Shown here piece by piece: positions 9,225 through 18,490 of a DNA stretch of 64,000 nt. The position numbers and the translations under genes were made by a program. The first letter of the stretch is position 1. Each line of letters opens with the position of its first letter. The notes under the pieces were generated by a model. The model was not told the DNA's origin, ran no database searches, and saw only the letters and a list, made by a program, of their open reading frames with translations. Origin of the DNA: Thiomicrorhabdus sp. 6S3-12. Lineage in GTDB: Bacteria > Pseudomonadota > Gammaproteobacteria > Thiomicrospirales > Thiomicrospiraceae. The stretch spans positions 124,001-188,000 of the forward strand of contig NZ_JAGETW010000006.1 in NCBI RefSeq assembly GCF_017571475.1, in the 5' to 3' direction.

Positions 9225-11321
9225 ATGGATTTCAGTCAGATATTGAACAGTATCAAGCAGGGGTGGAGCAAAAGCATCGCCGTGCCTTTTGCCGTGCTGG
9301 CTTTGCTGGGGATGGTTACGATTCCGTTGCCGCCTTTTATGCTGGATATCTTTTTCACATTCAATATCGCGCTGTCGCTGGTAGTTCTGATCGTAACCCT
9401 GTATGCAAAGCGCCCGCTGGATTTTGCCATTTTCCCGACCATCATTTTGGTCGCGACCCTTTTCCGACTTTCGTTGAATATAGCCTCTACCCGCGTCATT
9501 CTGCTGGAAGGTCATCAGGGCGGTAACGCAGCCGGTAATGTCATCGAGGCCTTCGGGGAATTCGTTATCGGTGGGAACTATGCGGTAGGTCTGGTCGTTT
9601 TTGCCATTCTGGTTGTCATTAACTTTGTGGTTATTACCAAGGGTGCCGGGCGTGTCGCCGAGGTTAGCGCACGTTTTACATTGGATTCCATGCCGGGTAA
9701 ACAGATGGCGATTGATGCGGATCTGAACGCCGGGTTGATCACTCAGGAAGAAGCGCAACTGCGCCGTGCCGAAATTGCCACCGAAGCGGAATTCTACGGC
9801 TCCATGGATGGTGCCAGTAAATTTGTGCGCGGCGACGCGGTTGCCGGTCTGGTTATTCTGTTTATCAACCTGATCGGCGGTTTTGCCATCGGGGTCGGGC
9901 AGCATCAGCTGAGCTTCGGTGAAGCGGCCGAAATCTATACTATTCTGACATTGGGTGACGGTCTGGTGGCGCAAATTCCGGCGCTGTTGTTGTCGACGGC
10001 GACCGCTATTATCGTTACCCGCGTTACCGGCGGCGATAAAAAAGATATGGGCGAACAGATGCAAATGCAGATGTTTTCCAACCCGAAAGCCTTGGGAACG
10101 ACTGCCGGTGTAATCGGTTTTATGGGCTTGATTCCGGGAATGCCGAATGCAGCCTTCCTGACCTTTGCCGGTGTTGCCGGTGCCGGAGCCTATCTGATTC
10201 ATAAGAAACAGGAGGAAGAGGCGGCCAAGCCGGTCGAAGGCGCGGCTCCGCAGAACGAAGAAACGGAAAAACCCAAAGACCTCAGTTGGGATGACGTACA
10301 GGCCGTCGATGTGCTCGGGTTGGAAGTCGGTTATCGCTTGATCCCGATGGTCGATCAGAGTCAGAACGGCCAGTTGCTGGACCGTATTAAAGGGGTGCGC
10401 CGTAAAGTCTCTCAAGAACTCGGCTTTCTGGTCCCGCCGGTACATATCCGGGATAATCTCGACCTGAAGCCGAATCAGTATCGGATTATGCTGATGGGCG
10501 TAGAATCCGGAGAGGGGGAGATTTTTCCGGACAAGGAGCTGGCGATTAATCCGGGTCAGGTTTTTGGCGAGATTGACGGTATCAAGACGAAAGATCCCGC
10601 TTTCGGACTGGACGCAGTTTGGGTTGTGCCGGAGAATCAGGATCAGGCTCAGGCATTGGGGTATACTGTCGTGGATGCCAGTACGGTAGTTGCAACCCAT
10701 GTCAGTCAGTTGATTCAGGACTATTCGTATGAGTTGCTTGGCCATGATGAAGTCCAGCAGCTTTTGGACAAGCTGAAACAGTCATCGCCGAAACTGGTGT
10801 CCGAATTGATTCCAGATAAACTTTCTCTGGCGACGCTGGTGAAAGTATTGCAGAACCTTTTGCAGGAGAAGGTTCCTATCCGCGATATGCGTACGATTCT
10901 GGAAACTTTGACCAGTAAGTCGGACATCAGTAAAGATGCTGCGGAATTAACCATGGCGGTGCGTACTGCACTCGGCAGATCGATCATTCAGCAGCTGGTG
11001 GGGAACGAAGGCGAGCTTAAAGTGATTACATTAGATCCAAGTCTGGAACAGATATTGCTGCAAGCGACTCAAGGTGCTCCTGAGGGGCAGTTAGCGGTTG
11101 AGCCGGGTCTTGCGGAACGTCTGCACGGCACCCTCAAAGAGGAATCGCAGAAAATTGAAGTGAAAGGACAGACGCCGGTTCTACTGGTTGCGCCGCAGAT
11201 TCGCGCCCAGTTGGCGCGCCTTTTCCGTTATAGCTTGCCGAGTCTGGTGATTCTGGCATATTCAGAAGTGCCGGAAAATCGACAGATCAGTGTGGTCGCG
11301 AATGTGGGACAGGGAGGATAG
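9225..11321 (+). CDS. flhA: Flagellar export gate protein FlhA
   Basis: 698 aa, the usual length. About eight membrane helices in residues 15-325, with the family signature GKQMAIDADLNAGLI in the first large loop (FHIPEP region), and a C-terminal cytosolic domain (about 360-698) that forms the nonameric ring docking chaperone-substrate complexes. An acidic, lysine-rich linker separates the halves. The stop codon directly abuts the flhF start. Confidence 0.97.
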   Translation: MDFSQILNSIKQGWSKSIAVPFAVLALLGMVTIPLPPFMLDIFFTFNIALSLVVLIVTLYAKRPLDFAIFPTIILVATLFRLSLNIASTRVILLEGHQGGNAAGNVIEAFGEFVIGGNYAVGLVVFAILVVINFVVITKGAGRVAEVSARFTLDSMPGKQMAIDADLNAGLITQEEAQLRRAEIATEAEFYGSMDGASKFVRGDAVAGLVILFINLIGGFAIGVGQHQLSFGEAAEIYTILTLGDGLVAQIPALLLSTATAIIVTRVTGGDKKDMGEQMQMQMFSNPKALGTTAGVIGFMGLIPGMPNAAFLTFAGVAGAGAYLIHKKQEEEAAKPVEGAAPQNEETEKPKDLSWDDVQAVDVLGLEVGYRLIPMVDQSQNGQLLDRIKGVRRKVSQELGFLVPPVHIRDNLDLKPNQYRIMLMGVESGEGEIFPDKELAINPGQVFGEIDGIKTKDPAFGLDAVWVVPENQDQAQALGYTVVDASTVVATHVSQLIQDYSYELLGHDEVQQLLDKLKQSSPKLVSELIPDKLSLATLVKVLQNLLQEKVPIRDMRTILETLTSKSDISKDAAELTMAVRTALGRSIIQQLVGNEGELKVITLDPSLEQILLQATQGAPEGQLAVEPGLAERLHGTLKEESQKIEVKGQTPVLLVAPQIRAQLARLFRYSLPSLVILAYSEVPENRQISVVANVGQGG

Positions 11322-12521
11322 ATGCATATAAAACGCTATTTTGCGCCTAGCATGCGTCAGGCGATGAATGCAGTCCGTGCCGCACATGGGGACGACGCTG
11401 TCATTTTGTCGACAAAAGAGACCGCTGAGGGTGTCGAAATAGTGGCAGCCCTTGATCCGGAAGCGATGGCTTATCAGCAGGCGGAAAAAGAACGCCCTGA
11501 ATCTTCCGGATACTATACGGAAAGTTCGCGTAATTCTTCGAGTGAGCGATCGCAGGTCGCCTTCGACGGACATAATCCCTCTGCGATGCAAGCGCCTGAG
11601 CTGCAGAAGATGGCAGAGGAACTCAAACAAGTTCGCAGTCTTCTGGAAAATCAGGTTTCCAGTCTGGCCTGGGGGCAGGAAGAGCTGGCCAACCCTGAAA
11701 AAATCGCCTTATTGAAGCGCCTGATGGAACTCGGCTTCGGTTGGGAGTTGAGCCAGAATCTGATTGCGAAAGCGAGTGAGCAGAATTCTTTGGAATGGTC
11801 ATCCATTCTGGGTTTACTGGAACAGAAGATCACTTCGGACGAACGGGATCTTCTGGACCGCGGCGGGATTGTCGCGCTGGTCGGACCTACCGGGGTCGGT
11901 AAAACGACCACGATTGCCAAGCTGGCGAGCCGATTTGTCATGCGCCACAGTCCGGCCGATATCGCTTTGGTGACAACCGATAGTTATAAGATCGGTGCTC
12001 AGGCGCAGTTGAAACTGTTTGCCGACCTGATTCAGGTTCCGGTGCATTTGGCGAATACTCAGGGTGAGTTATACAGCTTGCTGACTTCTCTGGCTAATAA
12101 AAAGCTGGTGCTGATCGATACCGCCGGGATGAGTCAGAAAGATCTGCAGCTTTCCCGTCAACTGACGTCCGGACATCACGGCGTCAATATGGTAAGAAAT
12201 TATTTAGTGATGTCGGCTGCGACACAGCTAAGTGTTATGCGCGACATTGTCCGCTCGTTCGGAGAGGTCGTACTCAAAGGATGTATCCTGACGAAACTCG
12301 ACGAGGCGACGCAATTGGGGAATGTGTTGACGGTATTATTGGAATCCAATCTGCCGATCGGTTATTTGAGTACCGGGCAGAGAGTCCCGGAAGACTTGGA
12401 AATGATCCGTCCGCGGGATTTGATCGATCGTGCGATCGTTCTCGGACAACAGAATAAACAGAATATTGATGAGCAAAGCTTCCGTTTGGGAATGGCTAAG
12501 GAGATCTCGAATGCTCAATGA
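11322..12521 (+). CDS. flhF: Flagellar SRP-type GTPase FlhF
   Basis: 399 aa. Short basic N terminus beginning MHIKRYFAPSMRQAM, a variable B domain, an N domain and a GTPase domain with P-loop GPTGVGKTTT (about 188-197), LIDTAGM and TKLDEAT motifs. FlhF fixes the polar position of the flagellum and works against the ATPase FlhG encoded next. It starts the base after the flhA stop, with GGGAGG in the flhA 3' end. Confidence 0.95.
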   Translation: MHIKRYFAPSMRQAMNAVRAAHGDDAVILSTKETAEGVEIVAALDPEAMAYQQAEKERPESSGYYTESSRNSSSERSQVAFDGHNPSAMQAPELQKMAEELKQVRSLLENQVSSLAWGQEELANPEKIALLKRLMELGFGWELSQNLIAKASEQNSLEWSSILGLLEQKITSDERDLLDRGGIVALVGPTGVGKTTTIAKLASRFVMRHSPADIALVTTDSYKIGAQAQLKLFADLIQVPVHLANTQGELYSLLTSLANKKLVLIDTAGMSQKDLQLSRQLTSGHHGVNMVRNYLVMSAATQLSVMRDIVRSFGEVVLKGCILTKLDEATQLGNVLTVLLESNLPIGYLSTGQRVPEDLEMIRPRDLIDRAIVLGQQNKQNIDEQSFRLGMAKEISNAQ

Positions 12522-13437
12522 TCAGGCGGCAGGTTTAAGAAATCTGCACACACAGCACAAGGCAAATCAAACGCAGGAGAAAGAGGCACAGCAGCCGAAT
12601 CAATCGACTATGCAGAGAGCAGCAGGCACACAAAAACCGATTCGAGTGATTGCCGTCGCCAGTGGAAAGGGTGGTGTCGGTAAAACGAATGTATCCGTTA
12701 ATCTGGGAATTTCTCTGAGCAAAATGGGCAACCGGGTGTTGCTGATGGATGCGGATATGGGCTTGGCGAATGTTGATATCATGCTCGGACTGCATACCGA
12801 ATATAACCTGTCGCATGTGCTTGATGGCCAGAAAACGCTGCGTGAAGTCATTCAGGAAGGTCCTGGCGGCCTTAAAATTATTCCGGCTGCTTCCGGTGTC
12901 AAACGGATGGCGCAGTTGAATGCGATGGAAAATGCCGGGATTATCAACGCTTTCAGCGAGTTGGCCGATGATTTGGATATCTTGCTGATCGATACGGCCG
13001 CCGGGATTGCCGACAGTGTTGTCAGCTTCTGCCGCGCTGCGCAAGAAGTGATTGTTGTGGTTACCGACGAACCGGCTTCGATTACCGATGCCTATGCTTT
13101 AATTAAGGTGCTTAACCGCGATTACAAGGTGTCGCGTTTCCGTCTGTTGGCGAATATGGCTCGAACACCGGAACACGGTAAGCAATTGTTTGATAAATTA
13201 ACCCGAGTGACGGAACAGTTTTTAGATGTATCGCTGGATTACTTCGGCGCGGTGCCTTTTGATTACTCGTTAAAAGATGCCGTTCAGAAGCAGATTCCGG
13301 TGACGTTATACCGTCCGAACAGTCTGGCCGCGAAATCTTTTGAATCTATGGCGCGCAGTGTTGAGCGCTGGCCGATTTCCAAAGATGCCAGCGGTTATTT
13401 ACAGTTTTTTGTCGAGAACCTATTTCAGGGAAGTTAA
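12511..13437 (+). CDS. flhG: MinD/ParA-type ATPase FlhG (FleN), flagellar number regulator
   Basis: 308 aa from ATG 12511, chosen because AAGGAG lies 7 bases ahead; longer in-frame starts would run into flhF with no ribosome site. The N-terminal 20 residues hold the activation helix (DQAAGLRNL) that stimulates FlhF GTPase. The deviant Walker A GKGGVGKT is at 52-59 and the Walker B-like segment LLIDTAAG follows. It overlaps flhF by 11 bases and is 6 bases from fliA, so the three genes are cotranscribed. Confidence 0.94.
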   Translation: MLNDQAAGLRNLHTQHKANQTQEKEAQQPNQSTMQRAAGTQKPIRVIAVASGKGGVGKTNVSVNLGISLSKMGNRVLLMDADMGLANVDIMLGLHTEYNLSHVLDGQKTLREVIQEGPGGLKIIPAASGVKRMAQLNAMENAGIINAFSELADDLDILLIDTAAGIADSVVSFCRAAQEVIVVVTDEPASITDAYALIKVLNRDYKVSRFRLLANMARTPEHGKQLFDKLTRVTEQFLDVSLDYFGAVPFDYSLKDAVQKQIPVTLYRPNSLAAKSFESMARSVERWPISKDASGYLQFFVENLFQGS

Positions 13438-13443
13438 CCGATC

Positions 13444-14169
13444 ATGACCGGGGCGCACATCTACGAACAGGTACAGAAGCAAGCTCAACCGAAGGTGAAA
13501 AACCTTGAGGATTATCTTCCTCTGGTGAAACGCATTGCTTACCATCTCAAGGGTCGTTTGCCTGACAGTGTCCAGGTCGATGACTTGATTCAGTCGGGAA
13601 TTATCGGGCTGATTGAGGCGTTGCAGAAGTTCAGCGATAATCACGGCGCCAGTTTCGAAACCTATGCCGGCATCCGTATTCGCGGTGCTATGCTCGATGA
13701 AATCCGTAAGGGGGACTGGACGCCGCGTTCGGTGCACCGTAAATCGCGTGAGATCAGCGAAGCGATTAATGTGGTTGAATCGCGTCTTGGTCGCGAAGCA
13801 CATGATCATGAAGTGGCTGAAGAGCTGGAGATGAGTCTTGAAGAGTATCACAAGGCTTTGTACGACACCAATTCGGCTCAGTTGCTGTCGATAGATCAGC
13901 CAGATCATGACGAGCTTGCGGAAGACCGCATGGTCGGCAACGGCCAGACGCCGCTTCAGGAGCTGGCTAATGACAATTTCCAGCAGGCACTGGCCGAAGA
14001 GATTGAGAATCTCCCGGAAAAAGAGAAGCTGGTAATGGCTCTGTATTACGACGAGGAGTTGAACCTCAAAGAGATCGGGCAGGTTTTGGATGTCAGCGAA
14101 TCTCGGGTCAGTCAGATTCATTCGCAGGCGATAAAACGGATCCGTGCACGTATGGATGCCTGGCTGTGA
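13444..14169 (+). CDS. fliA: Flagellar sigma factor FliA (sigma-28)
   Basis: 241 aa. Sigma region 2 includes DYLPLVKRIAYHL and the DDLIQSGIIGLIEALQKF motif; region 3 and region 4 follow with LKEIGQVLDVSESRVSQIHS, the -35 reading helix-turn-helix. It directs late flagellar and chemotaxis genes. The position after flhF-flhG is the common one in polar-flagellate gammaproteobacteria. Confidence 0.96.
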   Translation: MTGAHIYEQVQKQAQPKVKNLEDYLPLVKRIAYHLKGRLPDSVQVDDLIQSGIIGLIEALQKFSDNHGASFETYAGIRIRGAMLDEIRKGDWTPRSVHRKSREISEAINVVESRLGREAHDHEVAEELEMSLEEYHKALYDTNSAQLLSIDQPDHDELAEDRMVGNGQTPLQELANDNFQQALAEEIENLPEKEKLVMALYYDEELNLKEIGQVLDVSESRVSQIHSQAIKRIRARMDAWL

Positions 14170-14218
14170 TAGAATCAGCAAAATTTTTATGGAATATAAA
14201 CGAAAGTAAGGAAAGCAG

Positions 14219-14623
14219 ATGCAAATTAATCGAGATATGAATATTTTGGTTGTTGACGATTTTTCGACAATGCGTCGAATCGTCAAGAATTTGCTTAAAG
14301 AGCTTGGTTTTAGCAAGTTTGACGAAGCGGATGACGGCGCGACCGCATGGCCGATGATCCAGTCCGGTAAGTACGATTTTATTGTCAGTGACTGGAATAT
14401 GCCGGAGATGACTGGAATCGAGCTGCTACGCCGAGTTCGTGCCGATGCGCAGTTAAAAGATACCCCTTTTCTTCTGATTACCGCCGAAGCCAAGCGCTCA
14501 CAGATTCTGGAAGCGGCTCAGGCCGGTGTTGACGGTTATATTGTCAAGCCTTTTACGGCAGCGACTCTTAACGAAAAAATCCAGAAAATCTTCGAGCGCG
14601 TTGCTCAGCGTCAGCAAGCTTAA
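14219..14623 (+). CDS. cheY: Chemotaxis response regulator CheY
   Basis: 134 aa single receiver domain. Acidic pocket D13/D14, phospho-acceptor D58 in VSDWNMPEM, switch threonine T88 and lysine K110 in IVKPF. The WNMP around the acceptor is typical of the flagellar CheY. Phosphorylated by CheA (15.5 kb), it binds FliM and is dephosphorylated by CheZ, the next gene. AGGAAAGCAG is the ribosome site. Confidence 0.95.
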   Translation: MQINRDMNILVVDDFSTMRRIVKNLLKELGFSKFDEADDGATAWPMIQSGKYDFIVSDWNMPEMTGIELLRRVRADAQLKDTPFLLITAEAKRSQILEAAQAGVDGYIVKPFTAATLNEKIQKIFERVAQRQQA

Positions 14624-14718
14624 TAATTCTTATAATAAATATACAGATCGAGCCTGTCCTTTCCAGGCTCAATGCGGGTTGTTTGCTGTTCTTTCCATAA
14701 CCCTCAGGAATTTAATTG

Positions 14719-15372
14719 ATGACTCAAGCCTCCCAGAATAATCCCCAACTCGTTTTGGCCAAAGACCTGGTTAAAGCGCTGGAATCGGGTGATCAGGCGA
14801 CTGCCCGTGTATTGACCCAACAACTCGCCGCTCAAGATGACAAATCCATGTATGAGGAAGTTTCCTCTCTTACCCGTGACCTGCACCAGACTCTGGACGA
14901 GCTGGATCATTTACCGCTTCTGATGCAGACCAAGCACGATATTCCGGATGCCGCCGAGCGTTTGCAGTATGTTCTCGATACGGTCGAGGAGGCCAGTAAC
15001 AAGACATTGACCAGTGCCGAAAACAGTCTGGCTCTGATCGAACAGATTATGGGACAAAATCCGTCGAGCGACATTGCGGTCGCGCTGCAGAAGCTGCAAG
15101 ACGAATTGAATAACATTATGCTGGCGCAATCTTTTCAGGATCTGACCGGACAGGTTCTGAACCGGGTGATTTTGATTATCTCTTCGCTTGAACAGAGCTT
15201 GATCGCTCTGATTCAGGACGCCGGTCACGACTATAATGCGATTCCTGATAAACCGAAATCGGAGCAGGAACTTGAGAAGGGGATCGGTCCGAATGTCACA
15301 CGTGAATCCAAAAAGGACGCGCTTGCTTCACAGGACGACGTGGACGATCTACTGAGTGATCTTGGTATTTAG
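14719..15372 (+). CDS. cheZ: CheY-P phosphatase CheZ
   Basis: 217 aa from ATG 14719; CAGGA lies 9 bases ahead. A long helical hairpin carries the catalytic segment AQSFQDLTGQVLNRVI with D141 and Q145, matching D143/Q147 of E. coli CheZ. The C-terminal end DDVDDLLSDLGI is the amphipathic CheY-binding tail. It lies between cheY and cheA as in Pseudomonas. Confidence 0.94.
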   Translation: MTQASQNNPQLVLAKDLVKALESGDQATARVLTQQLAAQDDKSMYEEVSSLTRDLHQTLDELDHLPLLMQTKHDIPDAAERLQYVLDTVEEASNKTLTSAENSLALIEQIMGQNPSSDIAVALQKLQDELNNIMLAQSFQDLTGQVLNRVILIISSLEQSLIALIQDAGHDYNAIPDKPKSEQELEKGIGPNVTRESKKDALASQDDVDDLLSDLGI

Positions 15373-15388
15373 TCTTAAAAACTCTGTT

Positions 15389-15404
15389 TGGCATATTGAT
15401 TGCT
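15389..15404 (+). promoter_or_regulatory. Candidate sigma-54 promoter upstream of cheA
   Basis: TGGCATATTGATTGCT shows TGGCA and TTGCT with exactly 10 bases between GG and GC. It lies in the 136-base gap between cheZ and cheA, leaving a leader of about 90 bases that includes a weak dyad (ATTGCCGG-N6-CAGGCAAT, near 15428-15448). Confidence 0.6.
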
Positions 15405-15508
15405 GTTTCATTCCTAATAAGAAATTATTGCCGGTTTTCAGGCAATGGAAGAGCGCAGCGCGAACAGCGTAACCGGTTTGCCGCGCTTCTCAAGTTTTAA
15501 CAGAGGGT

Positions 15509-17614
15509 ATGATCGTGGATGAAGAAATTTTAAGCGACTTTTTGGTCGAAGCATCTGAGTTGGTTGACCAGTTGAACGAACAGCTGGTGGAGCTTGAACA
15601 GTCTCCGACCGATGCGGATTTGCTTAATGCCGTTTTTCGCGGTTTTCATACGGTCAAAGGCGGTGCTGGTTTCCTCGGAATTACGCCGCTGGTCGAAGTT
15701 TGCCACAGAGCGGAGAACGTCTTTGATAAGATCCGCAATGGCGATGTTTCCTACGATGCCGTTGCGGCAGATGTTATTCTACGGGCGTTTGACGTCATTT
15801 CCGATTCCATTGAAGCTTTGAATGCCGGTGAGCGTGATCTTCCGGAAAACGATCCGCAGTTATTGGCCGAGCTTGATCAGTTGACTAAAGGTACGGCTGC
15901 CGAGCCGGTACTTGAACAGCCTGTTCCGCAGGCCGCTGAGCCGGTTAAAGATGTCTCTTTGCAGCTTCCTGAAGGGGTAGATCCGGACGGCGAAATTACC
16001 GACGATGAATTTGAAGCGCTGTTAAACCAGCGTGATTTCCTGCTCAGTGATGGGGACCAGTCGAACGCGTCATCGCAATCTGCAGATGTCAGTCTTGTAT
16101 TGCCAGAAGGTGTGGATCCCGACGGCGATATTACCGATGATGAGTTTGAAGCTCTGTTAAATCAGCGTGACCAGCTCCAGCAATCCCCAGCGGCGCAAGC
16201 CGCTTCATCAACTGTCGAACTGAAATTGCCCGAAGGAGTGGATCCTGACGGAGAAATTACCGACGACGAATTTGAAGCCCTGCTGAATCAGCGCGATCTG
16301 ATGTTGCATGAAGATGATGCGTTTGAGGTTCCTCCGGTGAAAAGCGCGCAACCGGCTTCTGCTCCGGCCGCTCCCGCAGCCCGAGCAACACAAGCCGCGG
16401 CACCGAAGAGTAACAGCGCTTCGGCTCCGAAACCTCCGGCCAAGAGTAATCCCGAATCTACCGTTCGCGTCGATACTCGTCGACTGGATGAGATCATGAA
16501 TCTTGTCGGGGAACTGGTTCTGGTGCGTAATCGTCTTCTGACTTTGCGCGGCAGCAGCGGCAGTTCGGAAGAGATTTCGAACGCGGTGGGGAATCTGGAT
16601 CATGTCACTACTGACTTGCAGGCTTCGGTGATGAAAACCCGAATGCAGCCGGTTAAAAAAGTATTTGGCCGTTTTCCGCGTGTTGTTCGCGACCTGGCAC
16701 GAAAGCTCGGCAAAAAGATCGATCTCGAGCTCAAGGGTGAGGAAACCGATCTGGATAAGAATCTGGTCGAAGCTCTGGCCGATCCTTTGGTTCACTTGGT
16801 TCGTAACTCGGTGGATCATGGCGTTGAAATGCCTCAGGATCGCATTGCTGCCGGCAAGCCGGAAACCGGGCAGGTGATTCTGGCTGCGGAACAGGAAGGC
16901 GATCATATTCTGCTGTCGATTACCGACGACGGAAAGGGGATGGATCCGGATGTATTGCGCCGTAAAGCGGTCGAAAAAGGATTGATGGATGAAGTGGCAG
17001 CGAATCAGCTGGATGATAAATCTGCATTTGAACTGATTCTTTCCGCCGGTTTCTCGACGGCCGAGCAGATCAGCGATATTTCCGGCCGCGGAGTCGGTAT
17101 GGATGTGGTCAAGAATATGATCACCAAGCTCAACGGCAGTATCGATATTCACTCGGTTCTTGGTCAGGGAACGCAAATCAGTATCAGAGTACCTTTGACC
17201 TTGGCCATTCTGCCGACGCTAATGGTTGCATTCGGCGAAGACAGCTATGCCATTCCGTTAACCAGCGTGCAGGAAATTTTCGATTACGACGCTTCAAAGA
17301 CCAATAAAATCGACGGTCAGAGAATGGTGCGGTTGCGCGATAAAAGTATTCCGTTGTTTTTCTTGGATGAATGGTTGTCGCCGGGAAGCAGCAAAGAAAG
17401 TTATGACGACGATAAAGTCGTAATTGTTTCCATCGGAAATCAGAGAGCGGGACTGGTCGTCGATCAGGTAAACGGGCAGGAAGAGGTCGTGATCAAACCT
17501 TTAGGGGTTATGTTGAAGAAACTTTCCGGTTATGCCGGAGCGACCATTACCGGTAACGGTAATATTGCATTGATTCTGGATCTCCCCGGTGTGATTCAGC
17601 GCTTCCAGTATTAG
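15509..17614 (+). CDS. cheA: Chemotaxis histidine kinase CheA
   Basis: 701 aa. P1 phosphotransfer domain with H47 in FRGFHTVKGGAGFLG. Instead of a clear globular P2 domain there is a long linker with three near-identical 24-residue acidic repeats (residues 153-176, 198-221 and 240-263; core DPDGEITDDEFEALL), then an Ala/Pro-rich stretch. P3 dimerisation (about 320-385), P4 ATPase with the N box LVRNSVDHGVE and G boxes, and P5 CheW-like domain to the end. ATG 15509 or GTG 15515 may be the start; AGAGGG sits 7 bases before the GTG. It phosphorylates CheY and CheB. Confidence 0.95.
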   Translation: MIVDEEILSDFLVEASELVDQLNEQLVELEQSPTDADLLNAVFRGFHTVKGGAGFLGITPLVEVCHRAENVFDKIRNGDVSYDAVAADVILRAFDVISDSIEALNAGERDLPENDPQLLAELDQLTKGTAAEPVLEQPVPQAAEPVKDVSLQLPEGVDPDGEITDDEFEALLNQRDFLLSDGDQSNASSQSADVSLVLPEGVDPDGDITDDEFEALLNQRDQLQQSPAAQAASSTVELKLPEGVDPDGEITDDEFEALLNQRDLMLHEDDAFEVPPVKSAQPASAPAAPAARATQAAAPKSNSASAPKPPAKSNPESTVRVDTRRLDEIMNLVGELVLVRNRLLTLRGSSGSSEEISNAVGNLDHVTTDLQASVMKTRMQPVKKVFGRFPRVVRDLARKLGKKIDLELKGEETDLDKNLVEALADPLVHLVRNSVDHGVEMPQDRIAAGKPETGQVILAAEQEGDHILLSITDDGKGMDPDVLRRKAVEKGLMDEVAANQLDDKSAFELILSAGFSTAEQISDISGRGVGMDVVKNMITKLNGSIDIHSVLGQGTQISIRVPLTLAILPTLMVAFGEDSYAIPLTSVQEIFDYDASKTNKIDGQRMVRLRDKSIPLFFLDEWLSPGSSKESYDDDKVVIVSIGNQRAGLVVDQVNGQEEVVIKPLGVMLKKLSGYAGATITGNGNIALILDLPGVIQRFQY
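15965..16297 (+). repeat. Three tandem-spaced coding repeats in the cheA linker
   Basis: Three 72-base units at 15965-16036, 16100-16171 and 16226-16297 encode almost the same 24 residues, varying at one to two positions (E/D before ITDDEFEALLNQRD). The spacers between them differ in length and sequence. The conserved peptide with unconserved spacers looks like a multiplied short docking motif, probably for a response regulator; function is inference. Confidence 0.85.
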
Positions 17615-17637
17615 TCATAAATAATTTGAGGTGATTT

Positions 17638-18141
17638 ATGCAAGTTAGCGGTAGTAGAGGACTCGTTAATAATGTCTCGATCATGAACGATATGGATGAA
17701 GAAGACTTTATGGGGCCGAGCGTCCGTTGTGTGATGTTTGCTCTTGAAAATGAGACTTACGGAATACAAGTGAGCAAGATTCGTGAAGTCTTGCGCGTAG
17801 GACAGATCAGATCCGTTCCTGGGGCAAACCGTCAGGTTTTAGGCGTAATCAACGTACGCGGGGTGATTGTTACCGTAGTCGATACGCGGATTATGTTCGA
17901 TATGATGCCGAAAGAGATTGATGATCTGTCGCGGATTATTATTGTCGAACTGGATGATGAGCGGACGGTTGGGATGCTGGTGGACTTTGTGATGGAAGTC
18001 AAAGATATTCCCGAGAAGAAGTTCGAAGCGCTGTCATCGACAAAAGATAATGCTTCACGTCATATTCAAGGGATTGCCCATTATCAGGATAGTGTCATTA
18101 TTCTGGTTGATGTCGATACCATTTTTGCCAATCACGAATAA
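17638..18141 (+). CDS. cheW: Chemotaxis coupling protein CheW
   Basis: 167 aa, one CheW domain (about 28-165) with VMFALENETYGIQVSKIREVLR and INVRGVIVTVVDTR. It couples receptors to CheA, encoded 24 bases upstream. Ribosome site GAGGTG. It ends convergently to the minus-strand flhX. Confidence 0.93.
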   Translation: MQVSGSRGLVNNVSIMNDMDEEDFMGPSVRCVMFALENETYGIQVSKIREVLRVGQIRSVPGANRQVLGVINVRGVIVTVVDTRIMFDMMPKEIDDLSRIIIVELDDERTVGMLVDFVMEVKDIPEKKFEALSSTKDNASRHIQGIAHYQDSVIILVDVDTIFANHE

Positions 18142-18157
18142 ATTCGTCACGACTTCG

Positions 18158-18454
18158 CTATAAATCTTCCGGCTTATGCGGCAGTTCTTTGCCGCTGACT
18201 TCATATGCAAACAGAAGAACCTGTGCTACTGCCGCATAGAGCTTTTCCGGAATTTCCTGATCCAACTGAACCTGACCGAGCAGAGCGACCAGTTCGCTGT
18301 CCTGCTGGATCGGAATATGGTGTTCTTTTGCGGTCTGAATAATCTCTTCGGCAATATAGCCTTGGCCTTTGGCAGTCACTTTCGGCGCGCCGTCTCCGTC
18401 GTATTGCAGAGAAACCGCCTGGGTTTGCGGTGGCGTATTTTGGGAGGAGGGCAT
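18158..18454 (-). CDS. FlhX: stand-alone FlhB C-terminal domain
   Basis: 98 aa. Residues about 13-90 match the cytoplasmic FlhB C-terminal domain: AVSLQYDGDGAPKVTAKG, then IAEEIIQTAKEHHIPI and the terminal helix IPEKLYAAVAQVLLFAYE. There are no membrane helices and no NPTH. In other bacteria such FlhX/YlqH proteins can replace the cleaved FlhB fragment in the export switch. It ends a minus-strand operon that begins with a FliK-like gene, mirroring the ylqG-ylqH pair of Bacillus. Confidence 0.85.
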   Translation of the reverse strand: MPSSQNTPPQTQAVSLQYDGDGAPKVTAKGQGYIAEEIIQTAKEHHIPIQQDSELVALLGQVQLDQEIPEKLYAAVAQVLLFAYEVSGKELPHKPEDL

Positions 18455-18490
18455 TGCTGAGCCGGTACGGCTGAGGAAAAGTAGTGGTGT

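Noticed and set aside
9195-10745. 516-codon minus-strand frame opposite flhA
   Set aside because: Mirror frame of a well-conserved gene; composition rich in Arg/Asn/His as in antisense shadows.
16208-17176. 322-codon minus-strand frame opposite cheA
   Set aside because: Covers the conserved CheA kinase core in antisense; no ribosome site and no domain.
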